Shown piece after piece: positions 24,304-32,724 of a stretch of 64,000 nucleotides of DNA (position 1 is its first letter; every line of letters begins with the position of its first letter). Where the stretch lies: contig NZ_QDFZ01000006.1 of the NCBI RefSeq assembly GCF_003347605.1, positions 62,001 through 126,000 on the forward strand. Direction: 5' to 3'. This stretch comes from Chryseobacterium sp. KLBC 52. GTDB lineage: Bacteria > Bacteroidota > Bacteroidia > Flavobacteriales > Weeksellaceae. The position numbers and the translations under genes are program-made. Under the pieces are notes generated by a model. The model did not search any database, was not told where the DNA came from, and was given only the letters and a program-made list of their open reading frames with translations.

Positions 24304-25242
24304 TTATTTTTCTTTTATCATTATATCTAACATTTCTGTGATATAGTTGTCATAAAATGTGTTAAAATCCATTCTGCTTTTTGCAAATTCCTTGGTTATT
24401 TTCGGCTCATTAGTTCTATATGAGTAGTCATCAAAGTTCCATAAAATAAGTCCATCAATACTAAACCCGTTATAGCGCGTTTTCATAATTGTATTAACAT
24501 AAGTCCTAAAATCACTCTCATCAATTCTTTCATTTCCTAGGCTACTATTTGATGGATGATACCGTGACATAATCAAAGGAAATACTTTTTTATTATATGA
24601 TCTCGCGATTTTAATCATCTCTCTAGTATTATCTTCTAAATAATTAACATTTTCCACATTAAAATTCAAATTATTATAAAATATATAGATTGATGGAAAT
24701 AAAACATCACTTTTTATAATAATCTTCTCAATGCTTTTGTATTTTTCATAAAATTTATCAGATCTGTCCCAATAATTTGTAAAAGGAATATAATAATATC
24801 CTATTTGAGCTTGCGGTCTTTCATTTTTTACAAATGTGAGTACATCTAAAAATAATTGTAAACTTTTTTTGAAATTTTCACTTGTAGGGGGCTCATTAAT
24901 AAGATACTCGAGGTATGGAGCCTCAATATCAATGTAAGCCATTCCTGTATCATTTTTGTTAGGAAAAGAACGAGTAACCTCTTCGCGGAGCAGTTTTTCA
25001 TTAAACGTAAATGGTTTGTTAGGATCCAGAAATTGAGCATCATTAATGAATTTGACCGATTCAATATGATTATCCTTCAGAAAATTTTTAAAACCACTCC
25101 CATTATTTCCTGAGCAGATAAGTACCCTAGGAGTATTTTGTATATTCTTTTGCTGTTTATCCTGACTTTTCTTTTGTCCGGTATATTTACAGGAAGTAAG
25201 GGTTAAACTAATAAAAATTACATTAATTAGAAATTTTAACAT
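24304..25242 (-). CDS. Lipoprotein resembling GH56 hyaluronidases
   Basis: Exported 312-residue lipoprotein: a signal peptide with lipobox TLTSC (Cys18) and a short Gln/Lys-rich linker. The body resembles the TIM-barrel core of GH56 hyaluronidases. GMAYIDIEAPYLEYL (Asp105, Glu107) resembles the catalytic D-x-E strand; GYYYIPFTNYWD, SDVLFPSIYIFYNNL, FPLIMSRYHPSN and IDGLILWNFDDYS parallel later GH56 segments in order. The activity, cleavage of an amino-sugar polymer, is inferred from these patterns only. The gene lies between a glycosyltransferase (20-base overlap) and wbuX (4 bases), so it is part of the locus and may trim or release the polymer. An unrelated TIM-barrel lipoprotein is the alternative. 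Confidence 0.5.
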   Translation of the reverse strand: MLKFLINVIFISLTLTSCKYTGQKKSQDKQQKNIQNTPRVLICSGNNGSGFKNFLKDNHIESVKFINDAQFLDPNKPFTFNEKLLREEVTRSFPNKNDTGMAYIDIEAPYLEYLINEPPTSENFKKSLQLFLDVLTFVKNERPQAQIGYYYIPFTNYWDRSDKFYEKYKSIEKIIIKSDVLFPSIYIFYNNLNFNVENVNYLEDNTREMIKIARSYNKKVFPLIMSRYHPSNSSLGNERIDESDFRTYVNTIMKTRYNGFSIDGLILWNFDDYSYRTNEPKITKEFAKSRMDFNTFYDNYITEMLDIMIKEK

Positions 25243-26413
25243 GAGAGAGCGTTTTATTGATTAGGTGATTCCAATCCAAGTACTTGGATGAAGTTTTTAA
25301 TGCCATTTCTTTTCTTAAACTTAGTTCATCTTCACCATATATGATATCTTCTATACTCTTTTTAATCTGTTCTTTATTAATATCTTCTTTCTTAAGCTCT
25401 GTAATTGCGCCAAATTCATTCAGATACTGTACCGACTGTTCCCCTACATCTCCAACAATAAGTGGTAGTCCAGAGGCTATTGCCTGTTGCCAAACAATAG
25501 ACTGACTTGCAGGAAACACAGCAATATCGGAAGCTGATAGATGTTCATATACTCCCCTATTATTCAACCAGCCAATATAATGAATATTCGGGTTATTATT
25601 TGATAATGCCAGTAATTCTTTTTTATATTCCTGATTATGTTGATCTGCATCACCTACAATCAGCAAATGAAGGGTTGTGTCGTTAATTTCATTAAATGCT
25701 TTTACTAATAAATCAGTTTTCTTTGCCGGTGTAAATTTTCCACCGGTAAAAATTATAACATCTTCATCATTGATACCCAATTTGTTTCTGATTTCATCTC
25801 TAACTCCGCTCTTCTTTATTTCTGCAACCAGATCAGTATCAGCTCCTAATGGTAACAGATCCATTTCATTATGAGGAATATTATATACTTCATTTAAGAA
25901 TTTTGTACTTCCCGGAACTATTGGATAAAACTTCGAAATATGTTTACGAATAGGATCCATGTAAAAGTACTTTCTGATTACTTTATGTAGTATATTTAAA
26001 GACAACCAACCATTTGCTGAATTACTATAGTCTGCATGATAATCCATAATCATTTTAACATGTGGATTCTTTTTTTTATAATCCAACATCTCAAACATAT
26101 TAGGCATAATATCATGGATATAGAGCAGATCAGGTTGTACTTCTTCCACTATTTTTTTAATGGAAGTATATTTTTTTATTTTTCCTAAAAAATTAAACTT
26201 AAAAGGTAATTTTATAATTTTTGCACCATGATCATAGATCACTTTCGCCGGCAGTGAATTATCATGCTTGTTGTTATAATAATCAAAAACATTCTCATAT
26301 GTGGAAGTAATTACTGTAACTTCATGTCCATGTTTTGTGTAATATTTAACCAATAAATTTTCTTGATACTCCAAACTTTCTATATAAAGTTCACAAAGCA
26401 TTAATATTTTCAT
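25223..26413 (-). CDS. GT4-family glycosyltransferase
   Basis: Cytoplasmic GT-B glycosyltransferase of 396 residues. The N-terminal domain has MKILMLCELYIESLEYQENL, HGHEVTVITSTYEN and PDLLYIHDIMPNMFEML. The C-terminal domain has IIFTGGKFTPAKKTDLLVKA, LLIVGDADQHNQEYKKEL, IHYIGWLNNRGVYEHLSASD and FPASQSIVWQQAIASGLPLI, where a Glu of the usual E-x7-E donor motif is replaced within the QSIVWQQA segment. The sugar donor is unknown. Its stop lies 20 bases inside the hyaluronidase-like gene, and a 119-base gap precedes it, the largest inside the locus. Confidence 0.85.
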   Translation of the reverse strand: MKILMLCELYIESLEYQENLLVKYYTKHGHEVTVITSTYENVFDYYNNKHDNSLPAKVIYDHGAKIIKLPFKFNFLGKIKKYTSIKKIVEEVQPDLLYIHDIMPNMFEMLDYKKKNPHVKMIMDYHADYSNSANGWLSLNILHKVIRKYFYMDPIRKHISKFYPIVPGSTKFLNEVYNIPHNEMDLLPLGADTDLVAEIKKSGVRDEIRNKLGINDEDVIIFTGGKFTPAKKTDLLVKAFNEINDTTLHLLIVGDADQHNQEYKKELLALSNNNPNIHYIGWLNNRGVYEHLSASDIAVFPASQSIVWQQAIASGLPLIVGDVGEQSVQYLNEFGAITELKKEDINKEQIKKSIEDIIYGEDELSLRKEMALKTSSKYLDWNHLINKTLSHVKISN

Positions 26414-26532
26414 TTTTTATTTGAGTTTTTAAACTTTAAAATTTTTTTTTCCAAATACTACTTCATTGATGCTACCTTAACTTGGTGGTACTAATTATTA
26501 TCATTTTTTTAATACAATTTTATCTATAAGCC

Positions 26533-27741
26533 TTATACAGAATGAATCACCTTCTTTGATGTGGAATCCATCCGGAAATTGTATTGTACAAGATATATCG
26601 AAATCCAGAATAGATTTATCCTCCAAGCGTCAAAGGACCCGCTTTTCATATCTTCAAGAAAAAAAAGAAGACATATAACATATAGTACCAAAAGCTTTTT
26701 ATCTTTTCTCACAATTTCCAAATTATATATAAAGAAATAGAGATAGATCGATAGATAGGCTAATCCTCCAATAAGTCCTAGTTCTATCATACTTTCAAGC
26801 AGCAAATTATGTGGATATTCAACCTGATCAATTCCTGTAAGTGCAATTCCGGAACTTCCTATTCCTGTTCCTATAAACGGATGACTGTAAAAGCTTTCCA
26901 AACCTTTGTTAATAACCATTACCCTATAAATAACACTTTCATCTTCCTGGGATGCTTTTAAAAGATTAAATCGATCAATATTTACATTTTCTATAATGAA
27001 GTCTATAATATCATGAAGATAGAATAAGATAACAAAAAAAGCTGTTGCAGCAGAAAGTACTACTTTATAATTTAGTTTAATATTTTTCAGGTTAAGAAAA
27101 TAATAAACCCCTATGCAAAGAATCAAATTAAAAAAAGGTCCTCTTCCACCAAGTTGAGTCAGTAAAAATAATAAGATGATTCTGTAAATAATCAGAGGAG
27201 CGGTAACCCGCTGACTTGACATAGAAAAAATGAAACATGCTGAAAGCATGATTCCTACGGCAAGATAAGTCGGAATGCTTTCTGAATATTGTGTGACATC
27301 AAAAAATATGATAAAGGTGTACGTGAAATAGACATATAATAATACGAGTATAGCAAACCCTCCAATCACATACATAAGGTTTTTAAGTTCTTCAAAAACA
27401 ATATTCTTAAATACTATAAATGGATACAAAACGGTCAAAAAATTAAGTATCATCGCAATATTCTTTTTTTCAGAATAGATGTAAGATACTGTATATAAAT
27501 TTGAAACCATGAAAAGAAACATCAACAGTAAAATTAAAAGTACCTGACTATACACTTCTCTTCTAAAAATAGTAATTGATTTTATCTCAAAAACTAAAAC
27601 CATTACACATAAGAAAGCTCCTAATAGAGTAATATCAATTGGAAAAGGAATCCATTTAAGGGATCCAGAAAATACGAAAATAAAATATATAAATACTTTA
27701 AAAAAGTTATAGGAAAAAACTGTTTTAAGAAAGTTTCTCAT
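26533..27741 (-). CDS. O-antigen ligase/polymerase-like membrane protein (candidate 2)
   Basis: Second polytopic protein of the Wzy/WaaL type, 402 residues with about 10-11 hydrophobic helices. The large periplasmic loop follows helix 8 (about 250-310) and contains VIYRVMVINKGLESFYSHPF and GTGIGSSGIALTG. Then comes EYPHNLLLESMIELGLIGGL, the PHN-LLE motif of the O-antigen ligase domain. With the other candidate at 17929-19152, one is probably the polymerase and the other a ligase that attaches polymer to lipid A-core or another acceptor. Sequence alone does not decide which. It starts directly after the deacetylase gene. Confidence 0.75.
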   Translation of the reverse strand: MRNFLKTVFSYNFFKVFIYFIFVFSGSLKWIPFPIDITLLGAFLCVMVLVFEIKSITIFRREVYSQVLLILLLMFLFMVSNLYTVSYIYSEKKNIAMILNFLTVLYPFIVFKNIVFEELKNLMYVIGGFAILVLLYVYFTYTFIIFFDVTQYSESIPTYLAVGIMLSACFIFSMSSQRVTAPLIIYRIILLFLLTQLGGRGPFFNLILCIGVYYFLNLKNIKLNYKVVLSAATAFFVILFYLHDIIDFIIENVNIDRFNLLKASQEDESVIYRVMVINKGLESFYSHPFIGTGIGSSGIALTGIDQVEYPHNLLLESMIELGLIGGLAYLSIYLYFFIYNLEIVRKDKKLLVLYVICLLFFLEDMKSGSFDAWRINLFWISIYLVQYNFRMDSTSKKVIHSV

Positions 27742-29061
27742 CTATTTTCTGTTTTTATTTAAAAATTCCAAATAAACATTCTTGTAAAACCCCATCTCCC
27801 TATATACATACGCGTTATGCCATAATATGATAAAATCTCCCCCTGTTCTTCGTATTCTTTGTGAAAGAAGATCTAAAGACTGTTTTGCTTCTGCAACCGA
27901 ATAGTTTTTGTATGAGCTTAGAGTAACATCCATAGCAATGAGTGGTTTTTCTTTTAATTTATATGGCATATCATTCGTAAAATCATAGGGATGGAACTCA
28001 TGGGATGTTCCACATTTAAAACCTTCTTCCTCAGCAAATCCCATAGTATAATCTACTTCTACTCCTTCAGCCTGCAGATTATCAAAGGTCTGTTGTCTAT
28101 CAAATCTTAAATAGTGTTGCCTGGAGTGCACTATAGGATGTCCTATTGCTTCTTTTACTCTTTCAATCTCCATTTTTAGAGTATTCCTATCTTTATAAGT
28201 ATAAAATCCAGGGTGAACCCCGGCAATCATATGAGCATCTTTTATTTGATTTAAAATTGCTTTTAAATTTTTATCGCGAATATTTTGTCCAGCGTCAAAT
28301 GCAGATGGATTTGCCCCCATAAAGAAAAAAATGGACTTTAGCCCATTAGCTTCCGAATCTTTAAGAAGGGTTTCTATGCCTTTAAAATAAGGATCTCTAC
28401 GTTGATCTGACAGGCTCTGAAAAAAAAACTTTACTGCAATTATAACTTCTTTTATATTTTTTGATCTGAGCAGCTGTGATAGAATTGATTTTATTGATTT
28501 TACAGTTCCTGTAAATCGGTAAATATCATCAATATCATGTGTTGGAGTTATTGAAAATTGTCTGGGTTTAATTTCTAGATCAGGATATTCTTTTTTTAGA
28601 ATTATCCTAATCAACATGGCATATTCATCTACTAAAGGTATTTTAATAGTATTGTACTTCTTGGCAATACTATTTTTATATAGAAATCTATCATGTTCAT
28701 CTCTTTCTGCAGAGACTAGCTCATCCAAACCCGATAATAGGATAAATGATAAAGAAAGAATATCAAAATTGAAAATGATTTTTTCATTTTCTGTATGGTA
28801 AAGTATATTTTCTTTACCAATTTTAAGAATCGGGATCTTATAATAATCATCAAATGCAGAAATATCTGAAAGTTTAAGATCGCCGCTAAGAAGTTTATTA
28901 AAATCTTCAGTTCCGCAAATACTGAAATTGATATTTTTACCTCTTACTTTAATTTCAATATTTGTTTCTGAAATTTCAACAATAGAAAATTCAATTTTAT
29001 ATCCCAGAGCAATCTCCAAGATAGTATCAATTGTATATTTTAATGCATTTTCAGTTCTCAT
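27742..29061 (-). CDS. Polysaccharide-deacetylase-like protein with extra N-terminal domain
   Basis: 439 residues. The first 175 have no recognised function but resemble the N-terminal region found before NodB-like domains in other Bacteroidota cluster proteins. From about residue 180 a NodB-type domain begins: ITPTHDIDDIYRF (metal-binding Asp), IAGVHPGFYTYKDR (metal His region), VHSRQHYLRFDRQQTFDNL, VDYTMGFAEEEGFKCGTSHE and a final FIILWHNAYVYR. No signal peptide is seen, so it would act in the cytoplasm on a precursor, or the chain is not a classical exported deacetylase. The start overlaps the MBL-fold gene by 11 bases. De-N-acetylation is inferred from the fold. Confidence 0.7.
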   Translation of the reverse strand: MRTENALKYTIDTILEIALGYKIEFSIVEISETNIEIKVRGKNINFSICGTEDFNKLLSGDLKLSDISAFDDYYKIPILKIGKENILYHTENEKIIFNFDILSLSFILLSGLDELVSAERDEHDRFLYKNSIAKKYNTIKIPLVDEYAMLIRIILKKEYPDLEIKPRQFSITPTHDIDDIYRFTGTVKSIKSILSQLLRSKNIKEVIIAVKFFFQSLSDQRRDPYFKGIETLLKDSEANGLKSIFFFMGANPSAFDAGQNIRDKNLKAILNQIKDAHMIAGVHPGFYTYKDRNTLKMEIERVKEAIGHPIVHSRQHYLRFDRQQTFDNLQAEGVEVDYTMGFAEEEGFKCGTSHEFHPYDFTNDMPYKLKEKPLIAMDVTLSSYKNYSVAEAKQSLDLLSQRIRRTGGDFIILWHNAYVYREMGFYKNVYLEFLNKNRK

Positions 29062-29677
29062 TGAAAAAAAAATTCTCTGCTTGAATTTTTGTCATGGATT
29101 CTCCATGTCCTCCAAAAATAATTTCCACCTCATCAAGATTCAGTACTTCATGAATAGACTTTTCTGCCATTTTTTTATTACCTGAAGGTAATTTTGTTAC
29201 TGTTTTTTCGCCATTTATCATCAGATCACCTACAAATATATCTTTATTGATTTTAATACTTATACAAGAATCTGAATGTCCCTGTGTAGGATAAAACTCT
29301 ATTTTCTGACCATGCCAGTTAATGATACACTTTTCAGTAACAGCTATATATTTTTCAATTTTATAAGAAAACTGTTTCCCATAAAATACTGAAAGATTTT
29401 TTTTACTGTTTTGTATATATAAAAGGGACTCACTGCTTAAAATGCATATAGGATTATATCGGGATATTATATCTTCTACCCCGTATACATGATCAAAATG
29501 TCCATGAGTAATTATGCAGTATTCGATAGTAATATTTTCCTTATCAATAAAGTCATATAGCTCTTGATGATTTTGGGTACCGGGATCTATGATTATTCCA
29601 TATTTCTGTTCATTAAAAATTAAGAAACAGTTTGAGTCTACAGGCCTATTTTCAAATTTTCTGATGGATATCTGCAT
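29051..29677 (-). CDS. Metallo-beta-lactamase-fold hydrolase (glyoxalase II-like)
   Basis: Two-metal hydrolase of 208 residues. THGHFDHVYG is the HxHxDH motif; PTQGHSDSCISI, FVGDLMINGE and IIFGGHGESM supply the remaining metal ligands. In this family glyoxalase II and several thioesterases cleave thioesters. Given the carrier proteins and ketosynthase next to it, release or editing of an acyl-ACP thioester is a reasonable inference, not proven. The ATG at 29677 follows the SDR stop by 2 bases. An upstream in-frame codon at 29740 would place 21 residues inside the preceding gene and is rejected. Confidence 0.75.
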   Translation of the reverse strand: MQISIRKFENRPVDSNCFLIFNEQKYGIIIDPGTQNHQELYDFIDKENITIEYCIITHGHFDHVYGVEDIISRYNPICILSSESLLYIQNSKKNLSVFYGKQFSYKIEKYIAVTEKCIINWHGQKIEFYPTQGHSDSCISIKINKDIFVGDLMINGEKTVTKLPSGNKKMAEKSIHEVLNLDEVEIIFGGHGESMTKIQAENFFFNEN

Positions 29678-29679
29678 TT

Positions 29680-30423
29680 TTAGGAAGATATATTTATAGA
29701 ACGCCCACCGTCTACAGTCATCTGTTGTCCTGTAATCCATCTCGCATCAGCAGATAATAAATAGTTTACTGCGTCAGCAATATCTTTTGCATACCCAATT
29801 CCTAAAGGATACTGAGCTTGCATTCTGTCCATTACAGCCTCATTATCAAATATGTTTTGAGTCATTTTTGTCAGTACTGCACCTGGTAATACGGAGTTAA
29901 TTCTAACCCTTGGAGCTAGCTCTACTGCCAAATTACGCATCAATCCATCCAAAGCAGACTTGGAAGCACCATAAGTACTCATAGCTTTTGCTCCGCGGTT
30001 GCTAATATTACTTGAAATAAACACTACAGAATTCAATAATGAATTATTGATTTTTTTATTAACAAGCAGTTTAATAAGTAAGTTTGCTGAGAAAACGTTT
30101 GTCGTAAAACACTCCATCATAAAATCATTATTAACCAGTTTCAATGGAATCATTTTCATAAATCCGGCACAGTGTACCAGCTTATGAACATTAATACTAT
30201 TCTCATTGAGAAATTGTACAAATGTTTTTTCTGTATTTTCCAAATTACTTAGATCTAGAGCCAGAATATGCGATGTACAGCCGTCTGAAAGCTTATTTTT
30301 AAGTTCATTTAGCTTCTCTACATTTCTACCTGTAAGAACCAAATCATAGGCTTCTGATAATTTTACAGCTATCTCTTCTCCGATTCCTGCTGTAGCTCCT
30401 GTTAATAAAACTGTTTCTCTCAT
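29680..30423 (-). CDS. Short-chain dehydrogenase/reductase (FabG-like), copy 2
   Basis: SDR oxidoreductase of 247 residues with cofactor motif LLTGATAGIGEEIAV, the NAG-equivalent HCAGFM, catalytic Ser in VVFISSNISN, YGASKSALDG (YxxxK) and the C-terminal WITGQQMTVDGGRSI. It probably reduces a ketone on an ACP-bound intermediate or on a sugar, with NAD(P)H. It lies 3 bases behind the first SDR, which it resembles in length and C-terminus but not closely elsewhere, so the two may act in succession. The exact substrate is unknown. Confidence 0.82.
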   Translation of the reverse strand: MRETVLLTGATAGIGEEIAVKLSEAYDLVLTGRNVEKLNELKNKLSDGCTSHILALDLSNLENTEKTFVQFLNENSINVHKLVHCAGFMKMIPLKLVNNDFMMECFTTNVFSANLLIKLLVNKKINNSLLNSVVFISSNISNRGAKAMSTYGASKSALDGLMRNLAVELAPRVRINSVLPGAVLTKMTQNIFDNEAVMDRMQAQYPLGIGYAKDIADAVNYLLSADARWITGQQMTVDGGRSINISS

Positions 30424-30426
30424 TTT

Positions 30427-31194
30427 TTATATTGCTGTGAATCCTCCGTCCACTGATAAAATTGTTCCGGTTATCCATTTGCTCATGTCTGAAGCTAAAA
30501 AAACGGCTGCATTTGCAATATCCTGTGCTTCTCCAAGCCCCATAGGATGAAGAGCATTTAATCTCTGACTATATTCATCATCAAAGATACTTGAAACGCC
30601 ATCCAGCATTTCAGTTTTTATAAATCCGGGAGCAATACAGTTTACTCTTATTTTCTTTCCGGCCATTTCAATTGCTAGAGACTTGGTAATTCCATGTAAT
30701 GCAGATTTGGACATTGAATATGCCACATTTGCAGATGATCCTACAATTCCGTAGACAGATGAAATAAACGTGATAGATGGATGTTCTCCTCTATGGTTTT
30801 TGACACTGCAGAATATTTTTGAAAGCTCAAGAGCCGCTAATGTATTAATTTTGAAAACTTTTTCAGCAGTTTCAGCCTTAAGTGTCTTTAATGGCTGTAC
30901 ACAAGGGATTCCCGCAACATTCACCAAACCGTCAAGCTTTCCTATTTCTGAAATTTTACTTTCTACGGCCTGCTTTAATCCGGTGATATCTGAAAGGTCA
31001 TGTACCAACAGTAAAGAATTATTCTTACAAAGTTTCTGTGTTTCTTTAAGTCCATCTTCATTGATATCAAGTAACAACAGATTTGCCCCTAATAAAGATA
31101 GGCTAACTGCTGTTACTCTACCAATACCTGACCCGGCACCGGTGATCATTATATTTTTAGAAGAAAAATCCAGAAAACCAGTTTCTTTAAGCAT
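30427..31194 (-). CDS. Short-chain dehydrogenase/reductase (FabG-like), copy 1
   Basis: SDR of 255 residues. MITGAGSGIGRVTAV (residues about 16-30) binds the nucleotide, VNVAGIPCVQPL is the NAG region, ITFISSVYGIVGSSANVAYS holds the catalytic Ser, and YSMSKSALHG gives YxxxK. The C-terminus WITGTILSVDGGFTAI is of FabG type. The start overlaps the acyl carrier protein gene by 8 bases, suggesting coupled translation. With the KAS III-like protein and the ACPs this is the pattern of a short ketide extension followed by keto reduction; that role is inferred from context. Confidence 0.82.
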   Translation of the reverse strand: MLKETGFLDFSSKNIMITGAGSGIGRVTAVSLSLLGANLLLLDINEDGLKETQKLCKNNSLLLVHDLSDITGLKQAVESKISEIGKLDGLVNVAGIPCVQPLKTLKAETAEKVFKINTLAALELSKIFCSVKNHRGEHPSITFISSVYGIVGSSANVAYSMSKSALHGITKSLAIEMAGKKIRVNCIAPGFIKTEMLDGVSSIFDDEYSQRLNALHPMGLGEAQDIANAAVFLASDMSKWITGTILSVDGGFTAI

Positions 31195-31408
31195 TCTGTT
31201 TAGATAAAATTAAATTATATAGTCCTTCAACAGTTTTAGAATCTGTAATTTCCTGATTGACTAATGATACTCCATATTCTTCATCTGCCATAGCAATAAT
31301 TGAAAGAGTAGCCAGAGAATCCCAAGCTTCAAAGCTTGTAAGGTTATCCGCAAGATTTACCTGATCTACTTCTAAAATTTCTGACATTTGTTCCAAAAAA
31401 TTTTCCAT
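31187..31408 (-). CDS. Acyl carrier protein (second of two)
   Basis: Carrier protein of 73 residues. Ser31 in EAWDSLATL is the expected phosphopantetheine attachment site. The acidic four-helix pattern (ILEVDQVNLADNLTSF, ADEEYGVSLVNQEI) is typical. WDSL is closer to carrier proteins of secondary pathways than to the DSLD of fatty-acid AcpP. It lies between the KAS III-like gene and the first SDR. It would hold the growing acyl chain as a thioester. Confidence 0.85.
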   Translation of the reverse strand: MENFLEQMSEILEVDQVNLADNLTSFEAWDSLATLSIIAMADEEYGVSLVNQEITDSKTVEGLYNLILSKQNA

Positions 31409-31423
31409 ATTTATATTTTAAGT

Positions 31424-32491
31424 TTAAACTTCTATTTGTCTACAAAAATTCATATTTCCTATATTCATAACGATAGTCCCCCAAGTAAGTCCTACTCCAA
31501 AACCTGAAAAACAAACATCCATAGTTTCTTTTTCAAGTCTTTCTCCAATATTAAATGTAGTAGTAACAGGTATTGTAACTCCACTGGAGTTGCCGTGATT
31601 TTCCACCACATTGCTTGGAAGTTTGTCTCTGCTTACGCCAATTTTATCGGCTAGTTTCTGAAGCATAAACTTATTCGGCTGATGGAATAGAAAATATTCG
31701 ATTTCATCCACTTTTTTTCCTGCTTCTTCCAAAATGCGTTCTACTTGTTTAGGTACGTTTGTCTGTACAAAGTTGAAAACATTGTCTCCCTGCATAACCA
31801 GATGATTTTTACTTCTTTTGTTTCCAAAAGAGTCTTCATAAAGCTCTCCAGTTTCTGCGGTGATTGGACATCGTGCTCCACCAGCAGGGATATTAAGTGC
31901 CATTGCACCTTTTCCGTCCATTAATATTTCACCATAGATAAGGTTGTTATTTTCATCTTTTTCTACGATGGTAATAGCTGCAGCATCTCCTATAAGAGGA
32001 TTACTGTTTCTATCCTGTTTTGAAACTTTTGGACTTAAAACATCGGCATTACAAAGTAAAACTTTATTAATTGAAGGATTATCCAGTAACATAAATGCTT
32101 GTTGAAGTCCAATAATAAATCCCGCGCAGCCCTGATTAATATCCATACATAAAACATGGTCTGATAAATCCAGATACTGATGCAGTAAGTTGCTCGTAGG
32201 AGGCATTATATATTCTGGAGACTGAGAAACAAATAGAATGGCATCTATCTCTTCTTTATTCAATAATCTTTTATCCAGAAGATAATCAAATCCTTTTATC
32301 ACCAAATCGTAGCTGGTAATATTCTCAGATTCCACAATACGTTTTGTATTAAATCCCATCGCCATTTTCAGCTTAAGAGATTTTGCTTCTGAGAAAGAAT
32401 AATTATGCATTTCATCTTCAAATTTCACAACATTTGCAGGAAGAATGCTAAGTATCCCTGATATTTTTTTATTTGATGTTTTAATTTTCAT
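31424..32491 (-). CDS. KAS III-like 3-oxoacyl-ACP synthase
   Basis: Thiolase-fold condensing enzyme of 355 residues. The active-site Cys is at about 122 (DINQGCAGFIIGL), the His at about 270 (LFHQPNKFM) and the Asn at about 301 (HGNSSG), so the Cys-His-Asn triad of FabH is complete. Its length is above the approximately 320 residues of housekeeping FabH, and it lies between two ACP genes in a polysaccharide locus. A specialised role is therefore inferred: condensing a primer with malonyl-ACP to make a short acyl group for a sugar. FabH-like proteins occur in other glycan loci, where most remain uncharacterised. Confidence 0.85.
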   Translation of the reverse strand: MKIKTSNKKISGILSILPANVVKFEDEMHNYSFSEAKSLKLKMAMGFNTKRIVESENITSYDLVIKGFDYLLDKRLLNKEEIDAILFVSQSPEYIMPPTSNLLHQYLDLSDHVLCMDINQGCAGFIIGLQQAFMLLDNPSINKVLLCNADVLSPKVSKQDRNSNPLIGDAAAITIVEKDENNNLIYGEILMDGKGAMALNIPAGGARCPITAETGELYEDSFGNKRSKNHLVMQGDNVFNFVQTNVPKQVERILEEAGKKVDEIEYFLFHQPNKFMLQKLADKIGVSRDKLPSNVVENHGNSSGVTIPVTTTFNIGERLEKETMDVCFSGFGVGLTWGTIVMNIGNMNFCRQIEV

Positions 32492-32493
32492 AA

Positions 32494-32724
32494 TTATACA
32501 GCGCCATTTCTCTTTAAAACATTTTCGATAGATTCTAATGTTTCAAAGTTTTCAGGCAAAATATCTGTTCCATCTATCGAGATTGAAAATTGCTCATCCA
32601 AAGTTGTCACCAAAGAAACCATATCAAAGGAATCCAATAATCCTCGGCTGATAAAATCTGTTTCCTGAGAGAAATCAAATTCTGGTCTTACACTGTTTAA
32701 TATCTCAATTATTTTATTCTTCAT
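32494..32724 (-). CDS. Acyl/aminoacyl carrier protein (first of two)
   Basis: Carrier protein of 76 residues with Ser32 in GLLDSFDMVSLV as the phosphopantetheine site. The layout (short N-terminal helix, LLDSFD, EQFSISIDGTDILPENFETL) resembles DltC-type D-alanyl carrier proteins. It lies two genes downstream of a DltA-like adenylation enzyme and so is its likely partner. It overlaps the GNAT gene by 11 bases and is 2 bases before the KAS III-like gene. Confidence 0.85.
   Translation of the reverse strand: MKNKIIEILNSVRPEFDFSQETDFISRGLLDSFDMVSLVTTLDEQFSISIDGTDILPENFETLESIENVLKRNGAV

Noticed and set aside
30770..31207. 145-codon plus-strand reading frame
   Set aside because: It is antisense to a well-supported SDR gene and has no independent support.
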